From: Marasmius tenuissimus
Taxonomy: Eukaryota > Basidiomycota > Agaricomycetes > Agaricales > Marasmiaceae
Reading direction: 5' to 3'
Assembly: GCA_029532415.1 (NCBI GenBank)
Contig: JAQOTA010000017.1
Span: forward strand, 186,001-250,000
Length of the DNA stretch: 64,000 nucleotides
Positions 1-11,108 of the stretch are shown here, in pieces. The notes beneath the pieces were generated by a model. It was not told where the DNA came from, did not search any database, and was given only the letters and a program-made list of their open reading frames with translations. Each line of letters starts with the position of its first letter. The stretch's first letter is position 1. The position numbers and the translations under genes are program-made.

Positions 1-821
1 CGGACTGGCATTCACCGTCGTTGGCGCAAGGGCCAGTAATGAATTGAGTACCAGCAGGCTTGCCGCTACCAGCTGCACCGCCGGCGGCTCCACCATTGTT
101 CTGACCTCCGTTATCGTTGCCCTGAGCTGCTCCATCGTTGGTGTTGGCAGGAGGGTTAGCGGGAGTTTGGGGAGCAGCAGATTGGCCACGGAGCACGCGA
201 GCTGCATCGTCGTTGGGGGATGAGTTTCCGAAACCACATCCTCCGTCACGTTCCTGAGCGATGATAGGACCGGCACATTTGCCAGAGTTGAAACCACAGC
301 AGCCCGATTGGCATTCACCGTCGTTGGCGCAAGGGCCAGTGATGAATTGAGTACCAGCAGGCTTGCCGCTGCCAGCTGCTCCACCAGCAGCTCCACCGTT
401 GTTCTGAGTTCCGTTGTTGCTGTTGGCGCCGTTGTTCACATTGCCGCCATTGTTCGCGTTGCCACCTCCGGGAACGAAGGGGTCGTTGGGGTCTCGGGGA
501 GGCTGGCCACGGAGTTTGCGAGCGGCATCATCATTAGGAGTGGCGTTTCCGTGTCCACATCCTCCGTCACGTTCGAGAGCAATGACGGGCCCAGCGCATT
601 TGCCAGAGTTAAATCCACAGCACCCACTGGCACAATCGGCGTCAGACTGGCACGGTCCAGTGATGAATTGTTTGCCTGCTTCCTGGCGAGGAACGACAGC
701 AGCAGAGGCAACTAGTGATCGGGGCGAAAATGATTAGGGAATGAACGAAAAAACCACAAGTGTTGAAATTTTACTCACGGTTGATGGCAAGGAGTGCAAA
801 AACTAGGAAGAATTTGGCCAT
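1..821 (-). CDS. BAS2-like secreted cysteine-rich repeat protein (3' end beyond window)
   Basis: ATG at 821 opens a signal peptide (MAKFFLVFALLAINLASA). One intron (778-712) splits it; exon 2 starts at 711 and is still open at base 1, so the gene is incomplete here. The mature protein repeats a module: QFITGPC, then a cysteine-rich SGCCGFNSGKCAGP core, then ERDGGCG and NDDAAR. Two full modules and the start of a third are visible, joined by Gly/Asn-rich linkers (NNGGAAGGAAGSGKPAG). The module resembles fungal 'biotrophy-associated secreted protein 2' (BAS2)-like proteins, which I know as single-module proteins; that match is from memory. Probably an extracellular disulfide-bonded protein. Function is unknown, and the name does not prove a role in infection. 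Confident of gene and secretion, moderate on family. Confidence 0.8.
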
Positions 822-977
822 TATGACTATTCAATCGAATGAAAGAGTGTTGTGAAGAGTCGTAAACTTGAAGCAGAATTGAAGAAGTAGATGTTGACCA
901 GCAGGCGCTGCCTTAACAATGAAGAGACGTGAAAGAAAGTGGTGGGTGGGGAATAAGGTTGAAAAGTCAACACGGCC

Positions 978-986
978 CCTTTTATA
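978..986 (-). promoter_or_regulatory. Possible TATA box of the BAS2-like gene
   Basis: Read on the minus strand this is TATAAAAGG, about 157 bases upstream of the ATG at 821. It is a good TATA match, but the transcription start is not known, so the assignment is tentative. Confidence 0.35.
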
Positions 987-1860
987 TGGCTAAAAGGAGG
1001 AGTGCCGAGTGGCTCGTTTACAGTGCCATAGGGTGCGATCCTATTATTGTGGAGCGGACTGTCTCATGACAATGTACCCGGACGCATGTAGCCGTAACGG
1101 GAAGAATGGGCTCAGTGGGATAGGAGGAAAAAAACGTAAATCGTATGCAAAGGACTCCCAGTGACTCCCAAGCGCTCCCAAAGCCCATTCAGGACTCCCG
1201 AACAAGTTGGCCAACAAGGAGCAAACAAAGTCAAACGGCCCCGCTCAATTGTGCTGATGTAAGTGGACCATAATTCCCACGATACCCTTCAAGTTCCCCT
1301 GAAGCCGCCGAGTTCAACTTGGCACTAACCTTCCACTGCATAGTCTGAGCCGTACTGTGTCCTTCTTCCTCTCGGGTCGTAGCAGCCTGTACATCTCTGT
1401 GATATCGCAAAATTTTACTTCAATCATGATTCATCCAGGTCTCTGGGTACCTCCTTTGTCCGATTACTGATGTAGCCTCAGTCATATTATGGTATCAACG
1501 ATATCAACGAATGTTTGTTACTCGATGCGGCCCATGCAAAATTCAAGCTGTAAAACGCCGCGGCAGTACATCATACAACGGGGGTTTGGATCTGGAATTC
1601 AGCTTGGTTCTACTTATGCGGCAGGTGACTAACGATGCTGCTGTGGACTTTTCTCCACAGCCCTTTCCCCGATCGTCCCAATCATGGCCTGCATTAAACT
1701 ATTTCTTGTTGTACTCTTGTCTCCTAGCGGATCGGGCCGCGAACTTGCATGTGTAGCCCTTTCCAATTCCTAGTTTATCTAGTACCCATTCGACAAAACG
1801 GTGGTGTTCGATACACCACGCCCTCTGGGTCACACAAGGTTGCTATGGCGGCATCCATTC
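987..1860. other. Intergenic region, no gene recognised
   Basis: Only short open frames are present (the longest, 81 codons at 1511-1756, has no family signature or plausible splice context). Just before 1934 the sequence becomes similar to 3786-3856, marking the edge of the tandem duplication described below. Confidence 0.5.
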
Positions 1861-1933
1861 AATGCCCGGTTCGTCTAGATATACATAATGTACACATCTG
1901 ACTCTACAACAACTCCCCAAAGAGTCAAGATGG

Positions 1934-3343
1934 CTACTCCTCGCACTCATCAAGCTTCAAAAGTTTCATAGCATTCCCCTTCTTGAATGCACGCAGCTCG
2001 TCCCCCGACAACAGCCCATAGAGACTGTCTACCCATTCATTTGCTTGAGCAATTGATTCGAAGGGATAATCGATCGAGAATAGAATACGCCCGATCCCGA
2101 GCAGTTCCCTGTGGAACCGGAACAAGGGGGTCGTGAAGTCGCCGGAGGATGTTTGATGGATGTTGGACTGCCAGTAGTCGGAGAGTTTTCTCTTCATTGG
2201 TATCCCAACTGTTGACCTCCAACGGTCGAACACTATTCTGAGGGGTCAGGTCCACAGGGACAAAAAGGCCTTTTGATACACTTACCACCATCAATGCGGT
2301 AAAAGTCAGATGGCAACCTTTCACCCATATGTCCGACGGCGACTTGAGCGGTTGGAAAACGACTGGAGATCATGTGAAATTTTGTGCGAGTCAATTGTTG
2401 AACAAGAAACGTACTCGAAAACTCCGTTCGCACATAACCTGAGGACGTGATTCGATATTGTCGTAGTAAATTCCTGCCCGGCGCCAGCGAGCCACGGAGC
2501 ATCTTTGTAGAGGAGGTCAGATATCGCAGGTATATTGGGGCGGGGATGGAGATAGATTGGTACGCCAAGCTCCGTCACTGTTTTCCAGAAGGCATCGTAG
2601 TCAGGACCGTCGTAGAACAAGGTAGCTGACGGTTCGCCATGAGTGAGCTTCCGTCGTGGAACAATATACGAGACGGTTGCTTACAATTTTTCGGTCCTTG
2701 TTGATAATCATAAATCAAACCACCCAGAAATCCGAGATCTTCTACCGTTCGTCGAAGTTCTTCAGCCGCCTTTGACGCGTTGTGCATGGGCAGAGCAGCG
2801 AAGGCACCAAATCGACGGGTGTTGTTGGATACTAGAGAAGCGAGTAGGTTGTTGGCCTCAAATGCCTGGGAGACTGCTTCGACTGGGTCGGACACTGCTT
2901 GAATACCTGGCGCGCGAAAGGAAAGTACCATCTAGAAAGAAAACATCAATACTCCTGAAGGGAAAACCGAATGAAAGGGATTATACATAGTCAATGTTGT
3001 ACGTGTCCATTGCTTCGAGACGTTGTTTATGGATATCTTCCAAGTTGGCATAAAGTTCCTCCACGGTACCGCCTAAGATGTCATTAGCTACTCTCGGAGG
3101 GTTTCTTGGCTGGCAAGTTTTACCTAGCGGCGGATAAACAGGACTTTCAGGGGATATGGTTTAGTAACTGAGTGGAATTACGGCGGATTCTTGAAATTAC
3201 CTGAGAATGCTTGGATCATCGCTAGGCAATGCCCAATGTTCCTCCAGTGCTATCGTTCCATGGCCCGGCTGAATGCACGAGCGAGCACTGGCTGAAACGA
3301 CAGCCACCAGGAGAATGGCAGACACAGGAAGGAACGTAAACAT
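1934..3343 (-). CDS. Secreted amidohydrolase-2 family enzyme, hydroxybenzoate decarboxylase-like (copy 1)
   Basis: Seven exons give a clean 360-residue protein: 3343-3201, 3143-3124 (20-nt microexon), 3072-2987, 2931-2685, 2625-2415, 2362-2286, 2232-1934. The N-terminus (MFTFLPVSAILLVAVVSASA) is a signal peptide. The rest is a TIM-barrel metal-dependent hydrolase of the ACMSD / 2,3-dihydroxybenzoate / gamma-resorcylate decarboxylase group. Visible ligand motifs are ALEEHW (Glu and His of the ExH motif), [16 protein letters not shown] and FSIDYPFE (the conserved Asp). The ExH form rather than HxH favours the decarboxylase subgroup. Known cytosolic relatives decarboxylate hydroxybenzoates non-oxidatively; secretion is unusual. 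Substrate is not determinable. A paralogue lies directly upstream on the same strand. Confidence 0.88.
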
Positions 3344-3378
3344 GTTGAGTTGGAGTGGCCTTATTCCATATAGCCTGA

Positions 3379-3386
3379 TTATATAG
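3379..3386 (-). promoter_or_regulatory. Possible TATA box for amidohydrolase copy 1
   Basis: Minus-strand CTATATAA lies about 36-43 bases upstream of the ATG at 3343. The spacing to the ATG is short, so either the 5' leader is very short or this is not the functional element. Confidence 0.3.
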
Positions 3387-3856
3387 GCCGATAGACTGAC
3401 TCGCTGACTGTTCCAACTTCTGGCCGCATACACAAAGTTGACACAAACTCAGCTTGCCACGCCAAAAGGATAGTTGTGCGGCCACGCAAAAATGATCAGG
3501 TGGCTTGAGAGCTATTCTAGTAGCCTCCCGCCGTCTGCAGCGAGAGCCTAGAACTTCGCACCGCGAATTATTCATTCGGATAATCTCTACGGCCACCTAC
3601 TGGGACCAACGGCTATTAATGACTACAGCTATAGCTGTCATTGGACTTGGTCCCAAAGAATCCACGCAAGGGACGGATCAATTACAAAGCAGTCCAACTC
3701 CCAGAGGGACGGAGTCGGAATTGATGACAGTTCCGGGAGGACGATGATGGCTGGGGAATGAGTGAAATAAGCGCCCCAATGTTCGATCCACCCAGATACA
3801 TATACATACCTGACTTTACAACAGCTCCTCCAAGAGTCGAGAGAGTAAAACCTAGA

Positions 3857-5272
3857 CTACTCCTCACACTCGTCAAGCTTCAAAAGTTTCATAGCATTCC
3901 CCTTCTTGAATGCACGCAGCTCATCCCTTGACAACATACCAGAGAGACTGTCCACCCACTCTTTTGCCTGGACAATTGATTCGAAGGGATAATCGACCGA
4001 GAATAGGATACGCCCGATCCCGAGCAGTTCCCTGTGGAACCGGAACAAGGGGGTCGAGAAGTAGGTGGAGGATGTTTGATGGATGTTGGACTGCCAGTAG
4101 TCGGAGAGTTTTCTCTTCATCGGTAAACCGACTGTTATCTTCCAACGGTCAAACGCTGTTCCAAGGGGTTAGGTCCACAGGGACAAAAAAGCCTTTTAAG
4201 TTTTGATACACTTACTACCATCAATACGGTAAAAGTCAGATGGCAACCTTTCACCCATATGTCCGACGGCGACTTGAGCGGTTGGAAAACGACTGGAGAT
4301 CATGTGAAATTTTGCGTGAGTCAAACATTGAACAAAAAACGTACTCGAAAACTCCGTTCGCACACAACCTGAGGACGTGATTTGATAGTGTCGTGGTAAA
4401 TTCTTGCGCGGCGCCACCGAGCCACGGAGCATCTTTGTAGAGGAGATCGAATATCGCAGGGATATTGACGCGGGGATGGAGATAGACCGGTACACCAAGC
4501 TCCGCCACTGTTTTCCAGAAGGCATCGTAGTCAGGACCGTCGTAGAATAGGGTAGCTGAGGGTCGGCATGAGTGAGCTTCCGTCGTGAAACATACGAGAC
4601 GGTTGCTTACAATTGTTCGGTCCTTGTTGATAATCATAAATCAAACCACCCAGAAATCCGAGATCTTCTACCGTTCGTCGAAGTTCTTCAGCCGCCTTTG
4701 ACGCGTTGTGCATGGGCAGAGCAGCGAAAGCACCAAATCGACGGGTATTGTTGAATACTAGAGAAGCGAGTAGGCTGTTGGCCTCAAATGCCTTGGAGAC
4801 TGCTTCGGCTGGGTCGGATATTCCCTGAATACCCGGCGAGCATAGGGAAAGTACCATCTGGAAGGAAAACATCAACACTCCCTAAGGGAGGACCGAATGA
4901 AAGGCGTTATACGTAGTCGATGTTGTACGTGTCCATAGCTTTGAGACGTTGTTTATGGATATCCTCTAAGTCGGCTTGAAGTTCCTGCACGGTATGGCCT
5001 AAGAAGTCATTAGCTACAGGCTCTCGGAAGGTTTTTCGCCTGGGAAGCTTTACCTAGCTGTGGATAGACAGGGCTTTCAAGGTGTATTGTTCAGTAAAAA
5101 GTGGAATTTCGATAGATTATTGAAAGTGCCTGAGAATGTTTGGATCACCGCCAGGCAATGCCCAATGTTCCTCCAGTGCTATCGTTCCGTGGCCCGGCTG
5201 AATGCACGAGCGAGCACTGGCGGATACGAAAGTCACCGGGAAAACGACGGCCACGGGAAAGAATGCAACCAT
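3857..5272 (-). CDS. Secreted amidohydrolase-2 family enzyme, hydroxybenzoate decarboxylase-like (copy 2)
   Basis: Paralogue of the 1934-3343 gene with the same seven-exon layout, including the microexon encoding SPVYPQL. ATG at 5272 opens a hydrophobic leader ([20 protein letters not shown]) and the stop is at 3857. All motifs are kept: [30 protein letters not shown]. No frameshift or nonsense change is visible. One oddity is that the intron 1 donor is GC (CAG then GCACTT at 5129-5128), where copy 1 has GT; with a poor downstream donor consensus this intron may splice inefficiently. Substitutions cluster in the leader and around substrate-facing loops, so the two copies may differ in substrate or expression. 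Confidence 0.83.
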
Positions 5273-5780
5273 GTTGTGTTAGAGTGACCTCATTCCGTGC
5301 AAGCTTGGTCATATAGGTCGATATGAGAGGTTTTTAGATTGACTCGCGAACTGCATGGACGAATCCAGCCTGCCACGCTAAAAGAATAGTAGTTCCATGT
5401 ACGGCCGAGCTAAGATAACTTAGCAGCTTGAGTACTTGTGTTGATCCGCGAAGAGTATGCTCCAGTAGCTCCTGTTGTCCGTGGCGAGAACTCAGAACGA
5501 TACGAATCGTTCATTCCTTCGGCCGCAGGCCACTGAGACCAACGGCTGTCAATGGTTATAGTTACATTGGACTCGTTCGGGGTCTCGAAAATTTCATGCA
5601 GGAGATTCATCAGCTGCAAGGGAGTCCGATCCCCAGAAGAGACAAAATCGGGATTGGGCGACGGTTCCGGAAGGAAGATGGTGGGGGACTGAGGTACACA
5701 AACAAGCGCCCATCGGCATCATGAATGATGGGTCCTGGCGCACGTCCCTGACCCCAACATTGCCAGTCTGCGACAAATAA

Positions 5781-8700
5781 TTGGTGCCGGGACCGACTCG
5801 GACGATGACAACAACGACAGCAATGAAGCGTCGCGTATCGTACACGATACCCGCTCCTGTAGACCCAGTTCCCCAGCTACGGCTTCCTGACCCAGGAACA
5901 TCTCGATTTGGACTCGGTGGACCTTTGTTGATTCCGATCGAAGGCGCAACGTCGACGCAGCGAAACAACTCTCAACAACAACCACAGCATCATAGAGGTC
6001 GTCATCTTCCGATACCCAGACATCCCCGACATCGATTGGGTGTTTCTTCGCTTGCTTTGGACACGTGTACTTGTCTCTCAGGCAATGGGTCACCAGAGGG
6101 AATTCTATACTCGGCTGGTCGAGATGGGATGGTCAATTCGTGGGATTTGCATGTTCCGATGCGTGTCAGAGGAAGAGAATCACCGTTGAAACATCCAAGA
6201 GATGAGAAGTACAGATGGGAAATTATGACAGGATGGGCTGATGATGTTGACGAGGATGGCGATGAATTTGGTGGTGATGGTGATGTGCTGGGCGACGTTA
6301 CTGGAACGTTACGAAAGCGTCGAGAAGAAGGCAGCGAATTTCCGTATGAAAAGCGATGGGAGATGCGCAAAGATTCTACTGGGGCACCACCTGCAACGTT
6401 TCGGCAGTGTGCAGAGTTGCACACAGAATGGATTAACGACATTGCACTCTGCAACTACAATCAAACGGTCGTGTCTGCTTCCTCAGACGGTACTGTCAAG
6501 ACCTGGAACCCCCATGGAGGACAGGTATCTATTCTCGGGCAACACGACGACTATGTGCGCTGTCTAGCTGTGTGGTACGTGGGTTTCTGTGGATCTTTTC
6601 TGTAGCTAACACTGATTTGACAGCCGGGAACAAAACTGGGTCGCTTCGGGTTCATTCGACCGCACAATCAAATTATGGGACATCTCGCACGGTTCCTCCA
6701 ATCCTATCACAACATTGCAACCACCGGATTCAGCTAAGGACCCGAAATCGAGCGTATACGCGCTAGCTGCGGATCCGCTCGGTAACATTATAGCTAGTGG
6801 CAGTCCAGAGAGAATAGTCAGGTTGTGGGACCCCAGAAGCGGGAAGGGAACTGGTTAGCTTGCTCTTTGCCTCTTCCAACACGAGTTCAACAATACTTCT
6901 AGGGAAACTCGTGGGCCATACGGATAACATACGTGCGATCCTAGTGTCTGACGATGGGAGATATGTAGGTCTTCCTACTATTGCTTCGATTTCCAATACA
7001 CCTAACCTTGATTTCAGCTTCTCACCGCGTCTACAGACGCATCCATCAAATTATGGTCGCTCTCTTCCCCTCAGCGATGTCTCCATACCTTCACTCATCA
7101 TACCGACTCCGTTTGGTCCCTTTACTCTTCACATCCCATGCTCGAAACTTTCTACTCTGGTGATAAGAGCGGCCTAGTCTGTCGTGTCGACGTGAGCGGA
7201 GTTGGCGCCTTCGAAAATGGTGGCATGTCATCGAACATGAACACCGTATCCAGTTCCAGTATAGGCATGGATATGGATATCGGGTTTGGAGCCGGAATGG
7301 ACGTAGGTGCGGGCGAATGTATACTAGTGGCGGCCGTGCAGTCCGGAAGTGACTTTGGTGCTTGTGAAAGAGGTGTCGACAGGATTGTGGTGTCGGACGA
7401 CCAACTTCTCTGGACAGCTTCAGGTACGTGCTCTGAGATTAGAAGGTGGCGCGTGCCTCCGAAGATGAATGACAGAAGAGGGAGACGAGTTTCATTCGGT
7501 CGCGAATCATCCAGGGACAGGAGCAGGAGCGCAGTGACAACCCCAGAAGAGCGAGATAATGGCGCCAAGTTGCATGACTCCCCAGTGCCAATGTCAACAA
7601 CATTGCCTCCCAACGCCGCTCCAAGTCAGCAGCGGCATCATTCACATCCCCATTCTCAGTCGCCACACTCGAGTCCACGACCACCACATCCTCACTTTAG
7701 CTCGTCATCATCATCCTACCTCCATGAGACCTCTCCTGCGATTCCCCAGCCGGCATATGCCTCTTCTCTCATACGCCTTCCATATATCACGGCCTTTGTC
7801 CCTAAGATTCAAGGAAGAGATGCCGACTCGACCTCTTTAGCCAGCCATTTGAGAGCTCAGAGTCCGAATCCCTCGCTCAACTTTTCTCACTCACACTACC
7901 GGGCTGAGCAAGGAAACGAAGCTGCGGATCTGGACCTTCCCGAGCTAGCTACAGACGCCGACCCGTTCAATACCGAACCAGACACGGTCATTCCAGGCGA
8001 TGCCGGTCTTGTGAGGTGCGCTCACATCTTCATAAATGATTGAACTTTCTGTTGACGTTCCTACCTGCAGATGTGTTATTCTTAACGACAGAATACACGC
8101 ACTCACTGTTGACACAGCGGGCGAGGTTGGCGTATGGGATCTCGTTCGTGGGGTGTGCCGTGGGGTCTACCGTAACCCTTGTCGGTGCGACAGTGCACAG
8201 CGATCCCCACCAATTGCTTCTAGGAGCCCCACACGGGTATCGGGCTCGACGCGTATCCAGCTACCTAGTCCACCTCCAGTCTGCCATTGTCACCAATCTT
8301 TCTCTCCACGAGAAGCCCTCGAGAATGTTCGCTCAAATATCGAAGGCGAAGGTGTTTTTGTTCTGCCTTGGGCGACATGTGATACCAAGTCTGGAGCACT
8401 GAACGTCCATCTCAGCATCGATAGATGTTTCGATGCAGAGGTTTATGCAGATGAAGTTGGTTTCCCTCGGTCGGAGAATGGCGAAGATGTGAAATTGAAC
8501 GTAGGAAAGTGGGTGTTCAAGAATGTTTTTCTCGGCTTTATTAGAGAGGAACAGAGGTTGAGTAAGAAGCGGGAGGCCTCTGGATCCGATCCCATAGTAT
8601 CTTCCGAGCGGCGTGCGGCCAAATCTCCCACAAATGTCGCCTCTATTCATCCCATTACTTCTTCACCGACTCTCATTCCAGCTCTTCCGCCTCCCTCTCT

Positions 8701-9990
8701 AATGACATTGGCACGGAAACCATCCTCCCCTCTGCTCACACCACTGATTCCTCTGGCAAATCTCAATAACCCAGAGCAGTTATCCCCCATTGCTCAATCT
8801 CCGGACCTCACAACTCCTCTAGGTACAGGAAGTGTTACGCGACGTTCTACGATATCTCGAATACGATCTGCTTCAACAGCGGGAGAGCAAGACATAATGG
8901 ATCTGGCTGCCTCTCCGACTCCTCATGGAAGGGAGGCGTCGGACTACTTCTCTGGTGTTCCTCCTTTACCAAGACCCTCAGAAAGTGGGGCAGAAGAAAC
9001 AAATGGCAAGGAAAGCGCTGCCTCCGGAGTGGTACCACAGACTCCGATAACGCCATCTGGAGGCCTGATGACGAGGTTGAAGAGCTTTGGTAAGACGAGG
9101 AAGAATACGATGGAAGCACCTCCGCCCACGCCTAGCCTGCCGGCTGCCGTTACTGCAGAAAAGGATAAAGAGAAAGAAACTAACGAGGTACATCTCCTAC
9201 TTTGTTTCCTGCTCGCGTTCTCACCGTGTGTGCAACAGGAGTCTCCTCCGGGTCTTTCTACAGAGGAAGAGATCAAGATGAAGCTGTTATCGTCTCCCCT
9301 TACTCCCCCGCCTTCCTCTGAGGCTCCGGTACACTCGTTATCGTCCAATATGACTGTCACCATCTCAGACGGCCATACAACGTTCTACCGGGGAACTATG
9401 CATAACATGGGCCACGACGTAAAGCTGCTGGAGGAGGTGATGCCTCTCTGGCTGATGGAATGCCTCCTGGCGAACAAGTTGCCTCCGCCACCTGCGCAAG
9501 TGAAGGTTAGCTTTATCCTCCTGCCGTGGCAAGGGGAAGGGTTGAGTGAGGAGGAAAAGTTGCCAGAGTTGCTCAATATGTTCGTGCTTCTATCTCTCTA
9601 CTTGAAGAACTTGGCTGAACGCTTTCTCTTTCACAGAGCCCAAAGCAAGCTGACTGCGAGTAGATGGTTGAGGGTTAGAAAGTTGACACAACATGTTGGT
9701 TTTTTGTTCTCTTCATGTCTGTTCTTCCCTTCTCTGACCTGTCTGGGTTTAAGGTTCAGGATAAGCTCGACAAAGTCGCAACCTCCAACTCGCTTGGCTC
9801 GCCCCGCACCTCCCTCGACAGCAACCCCAGCGGTACCAATTCTCATGGAAGACCTGTGGCGGAAGATTTATACGAGATCCTGTGCAATGAGCTGGTCCTA
9901 CCGGTCAACATGACCCTCGCGGCTGTGAAGCAATATGTGTGGAGGCAGTCGTGCGAGTTGACGATGCACTATAGGTTGAAGAAGAAGTGA
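5781..9990 (+). CDS. WDR48 (UAF1)-like WD40 / DUF3337 protein
   Basis: Eight exons read in one frame: 5781-6574, 6624-6853, 6903-6964, 7018-8015, 8071-9187, 9239-9579, 9637-9694, 9754-9990, giving 1278 residues. Other in-frame starts are 5805 and 5823; the latter gives MKRRVSYTI, the usual family beginning. WD40 repeats follow ([71 protein letters not shown]). The C-terminal DUF3337 region is clear ([27 protein letters not shown], ending [12 protein letters not shown]). Family members are scaffolds that activate ubiquitin-specific proteases. It is longer than animal WDR48 because of low-complexity Ser/Pro/His linkers. It converges with the MsrB gene. Confidence 0.9.
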
Positions 9991-10251
9991 TGAGCGTGGA
10001 AGCTCACTACCTAGGGAATAGATGGCGTGTATCGATCTATGTTATTCGTGTAACTTATCGTTTGGGACGATGAAAGTACCAATATGCATACCCCAGACTC
10101 AGATTCAGAATACATACGTCTTACAGCTACATTGACACCTCTACATAACCGTACATCCCCACCCTGATGATTTTGGTGGAGCGTAAACTTCTTCATTTGG
10201 ACTGCAAACCCTTTCAACCCAGAATGTCAACCTCGAGAACTTCAATTCAGC

Positions 10252-10878
10252 TTACTCTTCCTTGAATTTGAGCGAAACAGAATTGACGCAGTGACGCTCG
10301 TCCGCTGTGAAACGGGCCGGAAGAGATAAGGAACTATACACAACAAGATGGCGGGAGGACGTACTGGGATTGGGGAACCCTTCTCCCTTGAAGACATGAC
10401 CCAAGTGACCTCCGCAAGCTGCGCAAGTAATCTCGACCCTCGTCATTCCCAAAGTTCGGTCTTCGTGGCGCTTGACGGCCCCAGGAATAGCTGAACGTTG
10501 AGCTTGAGCGTCGTTATTCGCAATAATTCAATCCTGGAGCGTACCATCGAAGAAGGCTGGCCAACCGCACCCACTCTGCTATGCGATCAGTCTTTGGTTT
10601 TTGAAGAAAAGAAGAGAAAACGGCGTACGTTGAACTTGGTATTGCTCTTGTACAACGGCGTCCCACAACCCCCACATTCATAAACACCTGGCTCGAAGTG
10701 CTTGTCGTACTCTCCTGTACCCGCATATTCAGTGCCCTTTAGACGTAAGATACGAAACTGAAGGAGGTCGATAGATTGAATTGTGATGAGTTGATCCGTG
10801 AGCGCACACAACATTGGCCCTCACCTGCTCTGGTGATAGGATTGCTCGCCATTCTTGCTCGGATTTCTCTTTAGACAT
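10252..10878 (-). CDS. Peptide-methionine (R)-S-oxide reductase, MsrB family
   Basis: Reduces methionine-R-sulfoxide in proteins using thioredoxin. ATG at 10878 (MSKEKSEQEWRAILSPEQ), stop at 10252, with several short introns. Motifs in order: FRILRLKGTEYAGTGEYD, the first zinc CxxC in YECGGCGTPLY, SGCGWPAFFDG, then GMTRVEITCAACGGHLGHVF with the second CxxC, and RHCVNSVSLKF carrying the catalytic Cys in RxCxN. All four zinc cysteines and the catalytic Cys are present. No targeting peptide is visible, so a cytosolic form is likely. Its start faces the F-box locus across a 230-base intergenic stretch, and it converges with the WDR48-like gene. Confidence 0.93.
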
Positions 10879-11108
10879 GATGGTTCTTCGACAGAGGTGG
10901 CTGTGAGACACTAGTAAAGCAGGTAAATGGCTTTGATATTCGAACGAAAACGGAATCCGTTTCTTTAGCCGTATGAGAGCGAAGGTTCGAAGAAACATTC
11001 GCGGCCGTGAGGAAACATGAATAAGTCATGTCGTCGGGGACGTCGGCATCCCCTCGCTTTACATAACCACCACCACCTCATCTATCTGACTTCGGTCCGA
11101 CTTGCGAC
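10879..11108. promoter_or_regulatory. Shared upstream region of MsrB (minus) and the F-box locus (plus)
   Basis: This 230-base stretch separates divergent starts. Its right end (about 11030-11108: GACGTCGG, then CCTCGCTTTACATAA) recurs at about 45925-45980 upstream of a truncated F-box copy, so that part travelled with the F-box gene. Confidence 0.5.

Larger units (their letters stand above)
1866..5760. repeat. Tandem duplication of an amidohydrolase gene with its flanks (two units of about 1.9 kb)
   Basis: Unit 1 (about 1866-3785) and unit 2 (about 3786-5760) align through the 3' flank, all seven exons, the introns and several hundred bases of promoter. For example, the promoter segments around 3540-3780 and 5480-5720 share many short identical blocks. 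Coding exons are highly similar, whereas introns and promoter have drifted. The left copy ends against the intergenic region and the right copy abuts the start of the WDR48-like gene. Edges were placed by eye and are good to a few tens of bases. Confidence 0.8.

Noticed and set aside
308..737. Plus-strand open frames over the BAS2-like gene
   Set aside because: They are shadows of the minus-strand coding repeat, which has the signal peptide, conserved cysteines and intron.
1511..1756. Small gene between the BAS2-like and amidohydrolase genes
   Set aside because: 81 codons with no signature, no homologue known to me and no promoter or splice support.
1934..5272. Including the amidohydrolase pair in the prenyltransferase cluster
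   Set aside because: They are separated from it by about 16 kb containing conserved housekeeping genes (WDR48-like, MsrB), so physical linkage does not support a shared pathway.
8944..9363. Minus-strand open frame inside the WDR48-like gene
   Set aside because: Shadow of a Ser/Pro-rich coding exon; no independent evidence.
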